Below, piece after piece: positions 8,447-15,964 of a stretch of 64,000 nt of DNA. The notes under the pieces are model-generated. The model was given only the letters and a program-made list of their open reading frames with translations. It was not told where the DNA came from and ran no database searches. Origin of the DNA: Krasilnikovia cinnamomea (GTDB lineage Bacteria > Actinomycetota > Actinomycetes > Mycobacteriales > Micromonosporaceae); contig NZ_SHKY01000001.1 of NCBI RefSeq assembly GCF_004217545.1, forward strand, positions 620,001 through 684,000, given 5' to 3'. Both the position numbers and the translations under genes were made by a program. Positions within the stretch are counted from its first letter, which is position 1. Each line of letters begins with the position of its first letter.

Positions 8447-9458
8447 GTACCCGTCGACCGCCCGTCCCGCTGCCGCCGTTCCCACGTCGACGGCTGCGTT
8501 GCTGGCGCAGGGATATCCCGGGTCGGTGTGGCTGGCCGGGCAGAAGCCCTCCCGGGAACTGCGCAAGGGCCGCTACACCGCCGAGTCGATCACGCACCCG
8601 GGCAAGATGCTGCCCACCATCGCCCGCTACGCCATCCACACCTACACCGACCCCGGCGACCTCGTGCTCGACCCGATGGCCGGCATCGGCACCACCATGG
8701 TCGAAGCCATGCACCTCGGCCGCGACGGCATCGGTGTCGAGTATGAAGCCCGCTGGGCCGCGTTGGCTGCGGTCAACATCGCCCTCGCCGCCCAGCAGGG
8801 CGCGCCCGGGAACGGGGAGGTCTACACCGGCGACTCACGCCAGCTCCCCTCCCTATTGCCGGCGCGGATGCGCGGCCGGGTCACCCTGGTGGTCACCTCG
8901 CCGCCGTACGGGCCGTCCACCCACGGCCACGCCCGCACCCCCGGCGCCCGGCGGGGCAAGGTCCGCAAGGTCCACCACCGGTACGGGGGCAGCGACAACC
9001 TCGCCTACCGCGACCACGACACCCTCGCCGCCGGGTTCACCGACATCCTCGCCGGATGCCGGGCCGTCCTGCGCCCCGGCGGGCACGTCGCCATCACCGC
9101 CCGCCCCTACCGGCGGCACGGGGAACTCGTGGACATCCCCGGCATGGTCGTCGCCGCCGGACAAGCCGCCGGGTTGGAACTGGTCGAGGAATGCGTGGCG
9201 CTGATGGCCGGCGTCCGCAACGGGGTGCTCGTACCGCGGGCGTCGTTCTTCCAGCAGAAGAACGTCCGCGACGCCATCACGGCCGGCGACCCGCAATGGA
9301 TCCCGCAGCACGAGGACGTGATCATCCTGCGGCTCGGCCAAAATTTCGCGAGTTCGGCTGAACCCAAGTGTTCGCAACGCGAATCCGAGTGTCCTGAGGC
9401 GACATCATGCCATGCCGGCACCGGGGTTCACGGCGACTCGGGGAGGCGAGTCGCGTGA
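8439..9458 (+). CDS. DNA methyltransferase (SPPY type), 3' end altered by an insertion
   Basis: Motif I, LVLDPMAGIGTT, lies at about residues 75-86, and the catalytic motif TSPPYG at about 152-157, so this is an adenine-N6 or cytosine-N4 DNA methyltransferase of the SPPY group. Methylation could protect the element from host restriction or control its transfer. The protein follows family-like sequence to about residue 302 (ending DVIILRLGQ). After nucleotide 9345 or so it continues into unrelated low-quality sequence that overlaps the opposing recombinase gene by about 30 bp. This indicates that the recombinase cassette inserted at its last codons. It is probably still functional because the catalytic core is whole. 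Confidence 0.75.
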   Translation: MSEYPSTARPAAAVPTSTAALLAQGYPGSVWLAGQKPSRELRKGRYTAESITHPGKMLPTIARYAIHTYTDPGDLVLDPMAGIGTTMVEAMHLGRDGIGVEYEARWAALAAVNIALAAQQGAPGNGEVYTGDSRQLPSLLPARMRGRVTLVVTSPPYGPSTHGHARTPGARRGKVRKVHHRYGGSDNLAYRDHDTLAAGFTDILAGCRAVLRPGGHVAITARPYRRHGELVDIPGMVVAAGQAAGLELVEECVALMAGVRNGVLVPRASFFQQKNVRDAITAGDPQWIPQHEDVIILRLGQNFASSAEPKCSQRESECPEATSCHAGTGVHGDSGRRVA

Positions 9459-11053
9459 GGCTCGCCGATGAGTTCCCGTGCGTTGGTGGCCCAGCGGATG
9501 GCGGCGCCGTCGCTGCAGCCGAAGACCGCAGCCAAATGCAGCGGGTCCGCGCCGGTGGCGACGGCTTCTTCGAGTTGACGGTCGATGCGCAGTCGTTCGA
9601 GGGTGCCTGGCAGGCCGCGCAGGTTGAGGATCCACGTGTGGCTGACCGGGCCGTGGCCCAGCGCGCTGGCGTAGCTGATCAGCAGGTGCTGGTTGGCGGT
9701 GTGCGGCCAGCGTTCGCGGCGGTAGGTGAGCCAGTCGAGCAGCACCTGGGCGGTGAGGTCGTCCAAGGGGCGGCTGTTGCCGGCGATGGTGAGCCGGCGG
9801 CCGGTGAGGTCGACGTCGTCGAGGTGCAGGGCCCGGATTTGGCCGGGTCGGGCGGCGTGGACGGCGGCGAGCACGACACACAGCCGGGCTTGCACGGTGG
9901 TCGCGGCGGTGACGCTGGCGGTGATGTCGTCCGGTTCGAGCAGCGGCCAGATCAGGTCGGGCACGGTGACGCCGCGGACGCCGCGGGTCGGATTCCGGAA
10001 GATCAGCTTGTGGGTTTTCGCCCACCGGAACAGCCCGCGCAGCGCGGTCGTGGCCGTTTCCCGGCGTCGGCCCTGCAGCGCGCTGAGGTAGGCGTCGACG
10101 TCGTCGCGGGTGACTTCTCGCAGGTGGTCACGGTGCGGCCAGGACGCGGCGGCATCGGCGGCGACGTTCAGGTAGGTGCGGACCGTGCCCTCGTGCCGCG
10201 GGCGGCTGCGTGGGCCGCCGTCGCGCAGCAGCCGGCCCCAGTTGGTCAGGTCTCGCCGCCATGGGCCGGGCAGGCCGGCGAGTTTGCCGGTCATCCAGCC
10301 TTCGAGGCTGGGCGGCCGGTCGTCGTCGACGACGCCCATGGTTGTGAGGATCTCGACGACGTAGTCGAGGTTGATGTATTGCCCGGCGGCGGCAGCGGCG
10401 AAGTCGCTGACGCGGATGCGGTCGGGTTCGCGGTGCTCGGCGAGCAGCATGACCAGCACGCGTTGCATGGCGCGGCGCACGACGGGTGCCCAGCCGCGGG
10501 TCTCGGCGGTGCTGTGGGCCAGGTGCAGCGCCCAGGCCAGCCAGGGGTTATCCGGTGGCGGCCCGGCGCGCAGGTCGATCACACCGCGCCGGTAGTCACG
10601 GCGACCGGCGGGCAGCAGCGGCTCTTGCAGCCAGCGGCTGACCGGGCGTCCGGCCGCGGGCGGTGGCTGCTTGCGGGGCCGTCCCTTGACGCCGTAGCGG
10701 CGGGGCGCGCTGCGCGGGGGTGCCTGGCGGCGGTCGCTGATGCTCAGGAACAGCTGTTGCCAGCGGATTCCGGTCAGATAGGGGGCCAACACGACCGCGG
10801 AGCGCGCGTCGGACGCCAGCCGTCGCCGGTCGTCACGGGCCTGGCACCAGCACAATCGGCAGTAGCCCTTACGGACTCGCTGCCGACGCCCGCATGCCTG
10901 GCAGTCGCCGTAGGGGTTGCCGTCGCGCGGGTTGGCGAACTGGTAGCAGGCGAGGCAGACGCCTTGGGAGAAGGTCAGGCCCCAGGCCAGGCATGCCGCG
11001 CAGCTGGTGACGGTTCGTGGCACGAGCGTGCCGTCATGGTCGCGGGCGCCCAC
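9428..11053 (-). CDS. Large tyrosine-recombinase-like protein with degenerate catalytic domain (TnpB-like)
   Basis: 541 aa. The N-terminal 110 residues carry several Cys pairs (CAACLAW, CLACYQF, CQACGRRQR, CRLCWCQ) that look like two zinc ribbons. A SAM-like core-binding domain follows, then a recombinase catalytic fold with the first Arg kept (AARPGQIRALHLDDVDL). The expected HxxR, GH and Tyr are replaced by LERLRIDRQLEEAVATGADPLHLAAVFGCSD. It is therefore probably a non-catalytic partner that helps the neighbouring active recombinase recognise ends or targets, as suggested for the accessory recombinases of Tn554-type elements. It lies 3 bp downstream of the HTH gene. Confidence 0.65.
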   Translation of the reverse strand: MGARDHDGTLVPRTVTSCAACLAWGLTFSQGVCLACYQFANPRDGNPYGDCQACGRRQRVRKGYCRLCWCQARDDRRRLASDARSAVVLAPYLTGIRWQQLFLSISDRRQAPPRSAPRRYGVKGRPRKQPPPAAGRPVSRWLQEPLLPAGRRDYRRGVIDLRAGPPPDNPWLAWALHLAHSTAETRGWAPVVRRAMQRVLVMLLAEHREPDRIRVSDFAAAAAGQYINLDYVVEILTTMGVVDDDRPPSLEGWMTGKLAGLPGPWRRDLTNWGRLLRDGGPRSRPRHEGTVRTYLNVAADAAASWPHRDHLREVTRDDVDAYLSALQGRRRETATTALRGLFRWAKTHKLIFRNPTRGVRGVTVPDLIWPLLEPDDITASVTAATTVQARLCVVLAAVHAARPGQIRALHLDDVDLTGRRLTIAGNSRPLDDLTAQVLLDWLTYRRERWPHTANQHLLISYASALGHGPVSHTWILNLRGLPGTLERLRIDRQLEEAVATGADPLHLAAVFGCSDGAAIRWATNARELIGEPHATRLPESP

Positions 11054-11056
11054 CGG

Positions 11057-11392
11057 TCAGCGCGGTGGCAGGGAGCGGCCGTCACGGCGGCGCGGCACCA
11101 CGCGCCGGATGTCACTGGGCGTGGTGGCGTCCGCGGCGGGCTTCGCGGAAGTGTCCTGCCCGGGCCGGGAGACGGTGTCGGGTTCGGCGATGAGCAGATC
11201 ACCGACCTGGCAGTCCAGCGCCACGCAGATGACGTCGAGGTCGGCCAGCTTGATCGTCACGGGTTGGCCGGACCACAACCCGGACATCTTCCCGGCGGAG
11301 ATCACCAGGCCGTGCTCGGCGAGCAGCCGCTGCACGTCGGAAGCCTTCCAGATGCCTCGTTGGGCGGCGACCAGGCGCATGTTCCAGCGCAT
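11057..11392 (-). CDS. Cro/CI-like helix-turn-helix protein between the two recombinase genes
   Basis: 111 aa. Residues about 15-75 (GIWKASDVQRLLAEHGLVISAGKMSGLWSGQPVTIKLADLDVICVALDCQVGDLL) match the XRE-type DNA-binding domain often found in the second gene of such recombinase trios. The Pro/Ala/Arg-rich tail is unstructured. Its ATG follows the recombinase stop directly and its own stop is 3 bp before the next gene, so the three are one transcript. It is likely to control cassette transcription or help assemble the recombination complex. Confidence 0.65.
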   Translation of the reverse strand: MRWNMRLVAAQRGIWKASDVQRLLAEHGLVISAGKMSGLWSGQPVTIKLADLDVICVALDCQVGDLLIAEPDTVSRPGQDTSAKPAADATTPSDIRRVVPRRRDGRSLPPR

Positions 11393-12454
11393 TCAGACCA
11401 GTCCTTCCAACCGGCGGGCGGCGCGCCGCTGCCCGTCGAGCCACGCCTGCTCGATGCGGGTGCGGTGCACATGGACGTACTTCATCGTCGTGGCCACCCA
11501 GGAATGGCCGAGCATTTCCTGGATCGCGATCAAGTCCACGCCGTTCAAGTACATCTGCGACGCGCAGTAGTGCCGCAACACGTGCGGGGTCAGCCTGTCC
11601 GTCCAGGCGGGCAGGTGCGTGGCGACCGCGTCGGCAAGCCCGGCGCGCAGCGAGTCGTAGCCGACCCGGCGCACGCCGTGGCGTTCCGAGGGGAACAGCG
11701 GCGCCTGCGGCGAGCGGTGGTCGCCGCCGAAGTGCGCCCACACGTCCTCGATGAACCAGGCCAGGGTGCGGCCCGCCTGGTTGATCAACGGCACCACCCG
11801 TTCGCGGGGGCCGGAGCCGCGGGAGCCCTTACCGAAGCGCACGTGCAGCTTGCCGAACGGGCCGACGTTCCACTTGATGTCATCCAGGTCCAGGTTGCGG
11901 GCCTCGTTGACACGCAGCCCGACATCGGCCATCAGCCGGGCCGCGGTGTAGTTGCGCGCCGTCGGCGCGAACTTGCGGCACGTCGCCAGCTCCGCCGCCC
12001 ACCCGGCGAACAGGACGTCGATCTCCTCGGCGCTGGGCGGGATCCGCAGCTTGGCGTCCTTGCGCCCACGGGGGCGGTTCATCTCGTCGATCGGGCACAT
12101 CACCACCCGCCCGGTCAACGCGTGCAGTTCCGCCTGGAACCTCAGCTCCAGAAACCCGAAGTAGATCCGCAGCGCCTGCGAACGGGCCAGTCTCGTGCCC
12201 GAGGGAGCACCTCGCAGCGCACGGCCGAAGTAGGCGTCGGCGTCGGCCGGCTCCATCTCCCACAGCGGTCGGCCGAACCAGTCCCGAATCTGTTCGAGCT
12301 GGCTGACATCGCCACGGACCGTGCCGTCGGTCAGCCCGGCCGAAGCCCGCGCCAGCACGAACCCGGCCAGCACATCCACCTCGAACCGCTCGAGTTCCTC
12401 CGCGGACGCCGGCACACGCCGGTCTCGGAGATCCCGGACGACCGCCAGTCCCAA
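11393..12454 (-). CDS. Tyrosine recombinase (TnpA-like)
   Basis: 353 aa with the full catalytic set. The first Arg is in GLRVNEARNL (about residue 183), then HVLRHYCASQ (about 292), LGHSWVATTMKYVHV with the GH at about 317 and the nucleophile Tyr at about 326. The N-terminal 110 residues form a SAM-like core-binding domain. It is the first gene of the three-gene cassette and presumably performs strand exchange. It reads as intact. Confidence 0.8.
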   Translation of the reverse strand: MGLAVVRDLRDRRVPASAEELERFEVDVLAGFVLARASAGLTDGTVRGDVSQLEQIRDWFGRPLWEMEPADADAYFGRALRGAPSGTRLARSQALRIYFGFLELRFQAELHALTGRVVMCPIDEMNRPRGRKDAKLRIPPSAEEIDVLFAGWAAELATCRKFAPTARNYTAARLMADVGLRVNEARNLDLDDIKWNVGPFGKLHVRFGKGSRGSGPRERVVPLINQAGRTLAWFIEDVWAHFGGDHRSPQAPLFPSERHGVRRVGYDSLRAGLADAVATHLPAWTDRLTPHVLRHYCASQMYLNGVDLIAIQEMLGHSWVATTMKYVHVHRTRIEQAWLDGQRRAARRLEGLV

Positions 12455-12918
12455 CCCGAGAACCTCACGTTCACATCAACCGAAGCCAACCCGGACCATC
12501 CGAAGCAGCTTCAAGATTCCCGAGGAAGGCTCAGAACACAACCATTGATCCACATTGCGAGATCAACGAGACCAGGCACCTGCACACACACGACAGCGAC
12601 AACGAACTCAAGCGATGTCGTACTGCCGCAGACCACCCGGCACAGCTCCGCGCCGAGCACGACGGATCCCGCCGGGCCACACACCGATCGGCTTGATCCC
12701 TTCACCACGTCCCGCATGGATCGACGGGCGCACCCGGCGCCCGCCGCGAACGCCAACAGCGGCAGTGCCACCCATCCCCGGCCCAACCCCGACCGGGACG
12801 TCGAAAGGACCGCCGCCCCGTGCCCGCCCTACGCACACCCCACGCCGGGCAACGCCCAGCCCGACACAGCCACCGCTTCCGACCCGCAGGCCGGTTCGTC
12901 CGCCACGGCAGGCCGGCG
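12455..12918. other. Gap without a supported gene
   Basis: Several short frames cross this 464-bp stretch but none has recognisable protein features. It should contain the right end of the recombinase cassette and the promoter of xis-int. The base composition is less GC-rich from 12460 to 12620. Confidence 0.5.
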
Positions 12919-13128
12919 ATGAGCGCCTCACCCGCCGCCGAGTGGCGGCCCGACCCGCTCCTGACCATCGACGATGTGGCGGCCTGGCTCGGCAAGCCGA
13001 AGAACACCCTCTACGCCTGGCACAGCCGCGGCAAAGGACCGCGCGCCATCCGGGTCGGCAACACCCTGCGCTACCGGCGCAGCGAGGTCGACCGCTGGCT
13101 CGACGCCCATACCGACCCGGAGCGCTGA
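12919..13128 (+). CDS. xis: Excisionase-like MerR/HTH_17 protein
   Basis: 69 aa with a winged HTH typical of Xis: LLTIDDVAAWLGKPKNTLYAWHSRGKGP, then RVGNTLRYRRSEVDRWLD. It would bend DNA at the attachment site and steer the integrase toward excision. The start at 12919 places the HTH after a short tail. It ends 3 bp before the integrase start, the standard xis-int pairing. Confidence 0.8.
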   Translation: MSASPAAEWRPDPLLTIDDVAAWLGKPKNTLYAWHSRGKGPRAIRVGNTLRYRRSEVDRWLDAHTDPER

Positions 13129-13131
13129 ACC

Positions 13132-14325
13132 ATGGCCCGACCTCCCCTGCCCGTCGGTACCTGGGGCACGATCCGCACCGAGAAACTCGGCCCCAACCGG
13201 TATTGCGCCCGCGCTCGGTTCCGCGACTACGACGGCAAGACCCGTGACGTCGAGGCCACGGGCGCCACCGGTCCGGCCGCCGTCCGTGCCCTGAAGGAGA
13301 AGCTGCGTGACCGCGTCGCCCCCAATGATGACGAGATCACCAGAGAGACCCACCTCAGCACGCTCGCCGACCTGTGGATCGACGAGATCACCGCAGAGGA
13401 CCGCCTGGCACCGCAGACCATCGACCGGTACCAGAAGAGCCTGCGCACGATGATCGTTCCAACCCTCGGAAATCTGCGAGTCCGGGAGGCGACGGTCGGC
13501 CGCCTGGACCGGTTCCTTCGGGAAATCGCGAAGAATCATCCGGCATCGGCCAAGGGCGCGAAAGTCGTCCTCGGACAGATGCTTGCCCTGGCTGTGCGCC
13601 ACGGCGCGCTCACCACCAACCCGGTCCGCGACACCAGTCGGCTCCGTAGACCACGCCGCAAGGTCACCGCCCTCACCGGTGATCACCTTCAGGCCGTCCG
13701 GACAGCCATCCGGGAATGGCAGCACCCCGTCCCCGGCAAGCCGGGACCTCGGCACACCGGCGACCTGGCCGACATCGTCGACCTCATGCTCGCCACCGGC
13801 GCCCGCATCGGCGAGATCCTCGCCCTGCGCTGGGCAGACCTGGACCTAGCCAACTCCCGACCCACCCTGACCATCTCCGGCACCATCGTCTACGTCAAAG
13901 GCAAAGGCTTCTTCCGCCAAGAATGGACCAAGTCCGACGCCGGCTACCGGACCGTCGTACTACCCCGATTCGCCATCAGCATGCTGCTGGGCCGCACAGT
14001 CGATGCCGCCGACAACCACAACGACGCGATCTTCCCGTCACGGCGCGGCACCTGGCTCTCCCCCAACAACGTACGCCGCCAATGGCGCCACGCCCGCGCC
14101 GACAGCGACCTGGAATGGGTCACCCCCCACACGTTCCGCAAGACCGTCGCCACACTCATCGACAAAGAGGCCGACACCAAGAGCGCCGCAGCCCAACTCG
14201 GACACGCCAGCGAGGAGATCACCACCACCTACTACATCGCCAAGCCCGCCCTCGCCCCAGACGTCTCCGACATCCTCCAACAGCTCGGCACCGATCAATC
14301 AACGGGCGAGCCTGTTCGCCCGTAG
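13132..14325 (+). CDS. int: Tyrosine integrase of the conjugative element
   Basis: 397 aa. An N-terminal arm-binding AP2-like domain (residues about 5-60), a SAM-like core-binding domain (about 75-165) and a catalytic domain. Catalytic residues are visible: Arg in TGARIGEILAL (about 224), HTFRK (about 333), LGHASEEITTTYYIAK with GH at about 357 and Tyr at about 366. It would insert and excise the type IV secretion ICE. No tRNA gene or att repeat follows within 1 kb, so the attachment site is unknown and may be protein-coding or displaced. The frame is intact. Confidence 0.85.
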   Translation: MARPPLPVGTWGTIRTEKLGPNRYCARARFRDYDGKTRDVEATGATGPAAVRALKEKLRDRVAPNDDEITRETHLSTLADLWIDEITAEDRLAPQTIDRYQKSLRTMIVPTLGNLRVREATVGRLDRFLREIAKNHPASAKGAKVVLGQMLALAVRHGALTTNPVRDTSRLRRPRRKVTALTGDHLQAVRTAIREWQHPVPGKPGPRHTGDLADIVDLMLATGARIGEILALRWADLDLANSRPTLTISGTIVYVKGKGFFRQEWTKSDAGYRTVVLPRFAISMLLGRTVDAADNHNDAIFPSRRGTWLSPNNVRRQWRHARADSDLEWVTPHTFRKTVATLIDKEADTKSAAAQLGHASEEITTTYYIAKPALAPDVSDILQQLGTDQSTGEPVRP

Positions 14326-14443
14326 GCGCACCCACACTATTCTCCCAATACCCGAGCCTGCAGGCTGCCGCCTGCGCCGGACAGAGCCTCGACCGTTCCG
14401 GAGCGCAGCACATTTGCTGGGCCGGGGCCTGAGGCGGGTGGTG

Positions 14444-14487
14444 CCGCCCCTCAGCTCGCGCGGGCGCCCGCGCGAGCTGAGGGGCGG
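14444..14487. terminator. 44-bp perfect palindrome downstream of the integrase
   Basis: Two 22-bp arms, CCGCCCCTCAGCTCGCGCGG followed by GC and its exact complement, meet without a spacer. The palindrome lies 119 bp after the integrase stop. A strong GC hairpin without T-run is a common actinobacterial terminator, but a loop-free palindrome of this size could also be a recombination or protein-binding site. Confidence 0.5.
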
Positions 14488-14645
14488 GGCGGCCCGGAAC
14501 CATCAGGCTCGGCTTTGAAACCAGGATCACTGCCCGATCGCATGAGGGCTGGGCAGCAGCACACCACTGCGGAGACCAGCGCGTGGAGCGCCGCGAGCGG
14601 GATCGCGAGCAACGGCCCTGAAGCACATGGTGATTCGCCCGGCGG

Positions 14646-14726
14646 CTCACGAGGTTCGAGGTGTCACGCCCGACGGTCTACTGGGTGCTGGAGCGGGCCG
14701 CCGCCGGGGCCGGGGCGCCTGCGTGA
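14646..14726 (+). pseudogene. Fragment with a transposase-type helix-turn-helix
   Basis: The frame encodes LTRFEVSRPTVYWVLERAAAGAGAPA and then a stop. The pattern F-x-V-S-R-P-T-V-Y resembles the HTH of IS481/IS3-like transposases. No start or catalytic part is present. Low confidence, as it is only 26 codons. Confidence 0.25.
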
Positions 14727-14896
14727 TTCTCGCCAGCGCCCAGGACGAGGCGGTGGTGAGGAAGTCCCGCAACGGTCACTACGGCACCTGCTCGACGGAT
14801 AAACGCCGTCATAAGATCAGTTATGCGGTCACAGGATGTGGATCATGATCCGGGGCAGTCCCGGGGCTGTCCCCGGTCGCGAAGGGCCGTGACGGT

Positions 14897-15070
14897 CTAC
14901 TGAAGAACCGTGCCGTCTTCCGGCGGGCGGCGCAGCCCTCGGAACGGGCGGACCACCTGAGAGCCGTCGGCCCGGCGGATCCACACGTTGCGCGGGCCGC
15001 CGCCCGGTCCCCATCCGCAGACGACCGTGACCGGGCGCCCGCGTTCCAGGTACACCCGCCCGGCGATCAC
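14897..15070 (-). CDS. Small conserved protein of actinobacterial plasmids/ICEs, function unknown
   Basis: 57 aa, GTG start at 15070 that overlaps the stop of the upstream coiled-coil gene as GTGA. The sequence (GRVYLERGRPVTVVCGWGPG, then RNVWIRRADGSQVVRPFRGLR) is a compact beta-rich protein of a type I have seen repeatedly in actinobacterial mobile elements, without a known role. The translational overlap argues that it is expressed with the two genes upstream. Confidence 0.6.
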   Translation of the reverse strand: MIAGRVYLERGRPVTVVCGWGPGGGPRNVWIRRADGSQVVRPFRGLRRPPEDGTVLQ

Positions 15071-15354
15071 GGCGTCGACACGTCCGGGCCGGCCTGGTCG
15101 ATCAGGCGGTCGAGCATCGTGATGATCCGGTCGAGCTTGCCGTGCGCCGCGGCCAGGGACTCCTCGTGCCGGTCGAGTTTCTCGTTGTGCTGCGACTGGT
15201 TGATGGCCATCGCCTGGATGCTGTGGTGCTGCGCCCGCAGGGTCTGCGCCAGCCCGGAGAGGTCACGATCTGCGCTCGCACGCAGCCCGGCCTCCAGGCC
15301 CACCTGTTCCTCCAGCGCGGCGATGCGCCGTTCCAGGTCTTCCAGGCTCGCCAT
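15067..15354 (-). CDS. Small coiled-coil protein
   Basis: 95 aa, almost entirely predicted helix with heptad character: MASLEDLERRIAALEEQVGLEAGLRASADRDLS and later HSIQAMAINQSQHNEKLDRHEESLAAAHGKLDRIITMLDRLI. It is the second gene of a three-gene leftward unit and overlaps the HTH gene stop by one base. It may be a dimerisation partner of that HTH protein. No enzyme motif. Confidence 0.65.
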   Translation of the reverse strand: MASLEDLERRIAALEEQVGLEAGLRASADRDLSGLAQTLRAQHHSIQAMAINQSQHNEKLDRHEESLAAAHGKLDRIITMLDRLIDQAGPDVSTP

Positions 15355-15686
15355 CAGGTCGTCTCCCTACTGCCAGGTGTGGTCACGGGTGCCGGGCGGG
15401 CCGCGGGCGCCTCGGCGACGCGGGCCAAAGACTCGTACACCTTGGCCCGGGTCACGCCCAGTTCGCGGGCCAGTGCGGTGGCGCCCCACCCGCCGTCCAG
15501 GGCCTCGGCAACCGCGTGGCCGCGCACGTCGGCCAGGATCGTCTTGCCCGCCTCGATCAGTTCTGGGGCGCGGCGGGCCCGCTCGACCGGGTCCAGCCCG
15601 GCCAGCTCGTCCAGCGCGGCCCGCAGGTCGTCGAGGGTGCCTGGGCGTTCCCATCCGGTACTCACGGTGCCGGGCTGAATGTCCAC
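15354..15686 (-). CDS. HTH DNA-binding protein, likely autoregulator of a three-gene unit
   Basis: 110 aa. The C-terminal half has a recognisable helix-turn-helix: AEALDGGWGATALARELGVTRAKVYESLARV (about residues 60-90). The N-terminal half is helical (TLDDLRAALDELAGLDPVERARRAPELIEAGKTILADVRG). Upstream, 37 bp before its start codon, lies a 28-bp perfect palindrome, the obvious operator. First gene of the unit with the coiled-coil and 57-aa proteins. Possibly a plasmid/ICE maintenance or immunity module, but the function is not known. Confidence 0.65.
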   Translation of the reverse strand: MDIQPGTVSTGWERPGTLDDLRAALDELAGLDPVERARRAPELIEAGKTILADVRGHAVAEALDGGWGATALARELGVTRAKVYESLARVAEAPAARPAPVTTPGSRETT

Positions 15687-15722
15687 GATCGACCTCCCCG
15701 GTGCGTGGGTGCGGGAACCACC

Positions 15723-15750
15723 ACACCGTATCCCCTAGGGGATACGGTGT
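15723..15750. promoter_or_regulatory. 28-bp perfect palindromic operator plus an extra half-site
   Basis: The 14-bp arms ACACCGTATCCCCT and AGGGGATACGGTGT meet directly. A second half-site, AGGGGATACAC, follows at 15758-15768. It lies just upstream of the HTH gene on the minus strand and is the likely operator for that regulator. Confidence 0.7.
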
Positions 15751-15964
15751 CAATGGTAGGGGATACACCCGCTCGGGTGACCGCCCGCGCTCTACATCTT
15801 GCGGCGCCCCATGTCAGGACCTCCCTGCTGGGCCGCAGGCGAACAGCACGTTCTCCTCGCTGCTCGGCGGCCTCGCCGGGTCTCCGGATGCGTCGCTCGA
15901 ACGAGTGACGCATCGTGATCGGCGCATAGGCTGGTGAGTCCAATGACGCGATGAGAGCAGGGGC

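Larger units (their letters stand above)
9345..12500 (-). mobile_element. Tn554-like two-recombinase cassette
   Basis: Three tightly packed leftward genes encode a 353-aa tyrosine recombinase, a 111-aa helix-turn-helix protein and a 541-aa recombinase-like protein. Size and content recall the TnpA/TnpC/TnpB set of Tn554, though the gene order differs. The left end cuts the methyltransferase gene at about 9345. The right end lies somewhere in 12455-12560 and could not be defined, since no convincing terminal repeat was seen. Confidence 0.55.
1..14330. mobile_element. Integrative conjugative element with type IV secretion genes (left part outside window)
   Basis: The stretch combines a leftward type IV secretion operon, a large non-coding control region, DNA methyltransferase genes, and an excisionase-integrase pair ending at 14325. 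This gene content is what conjugative ICEs of actinobacteria carry, as opposed to the TraB-only AICE at the right of this window. The left end lies outside the window. No tRNA gene or obvious direct repeat was found next to the integrase, so the right boundary is only placed near 14.33 kb by inference. A recombinase cassette interrupts it at about 9.35-12.5 kb. Confidence 0.6.

Noticed and set aside
9407..12922. 1171-codon plus-strand frame opposite the recombinase genes
   Set aside because: Its sequence is the Gly/Gln/Val/Arg-rich shadow expected opposite GC-rich coding DNA; the opposite strand has three genes with catalytic motifs and tight spacing.
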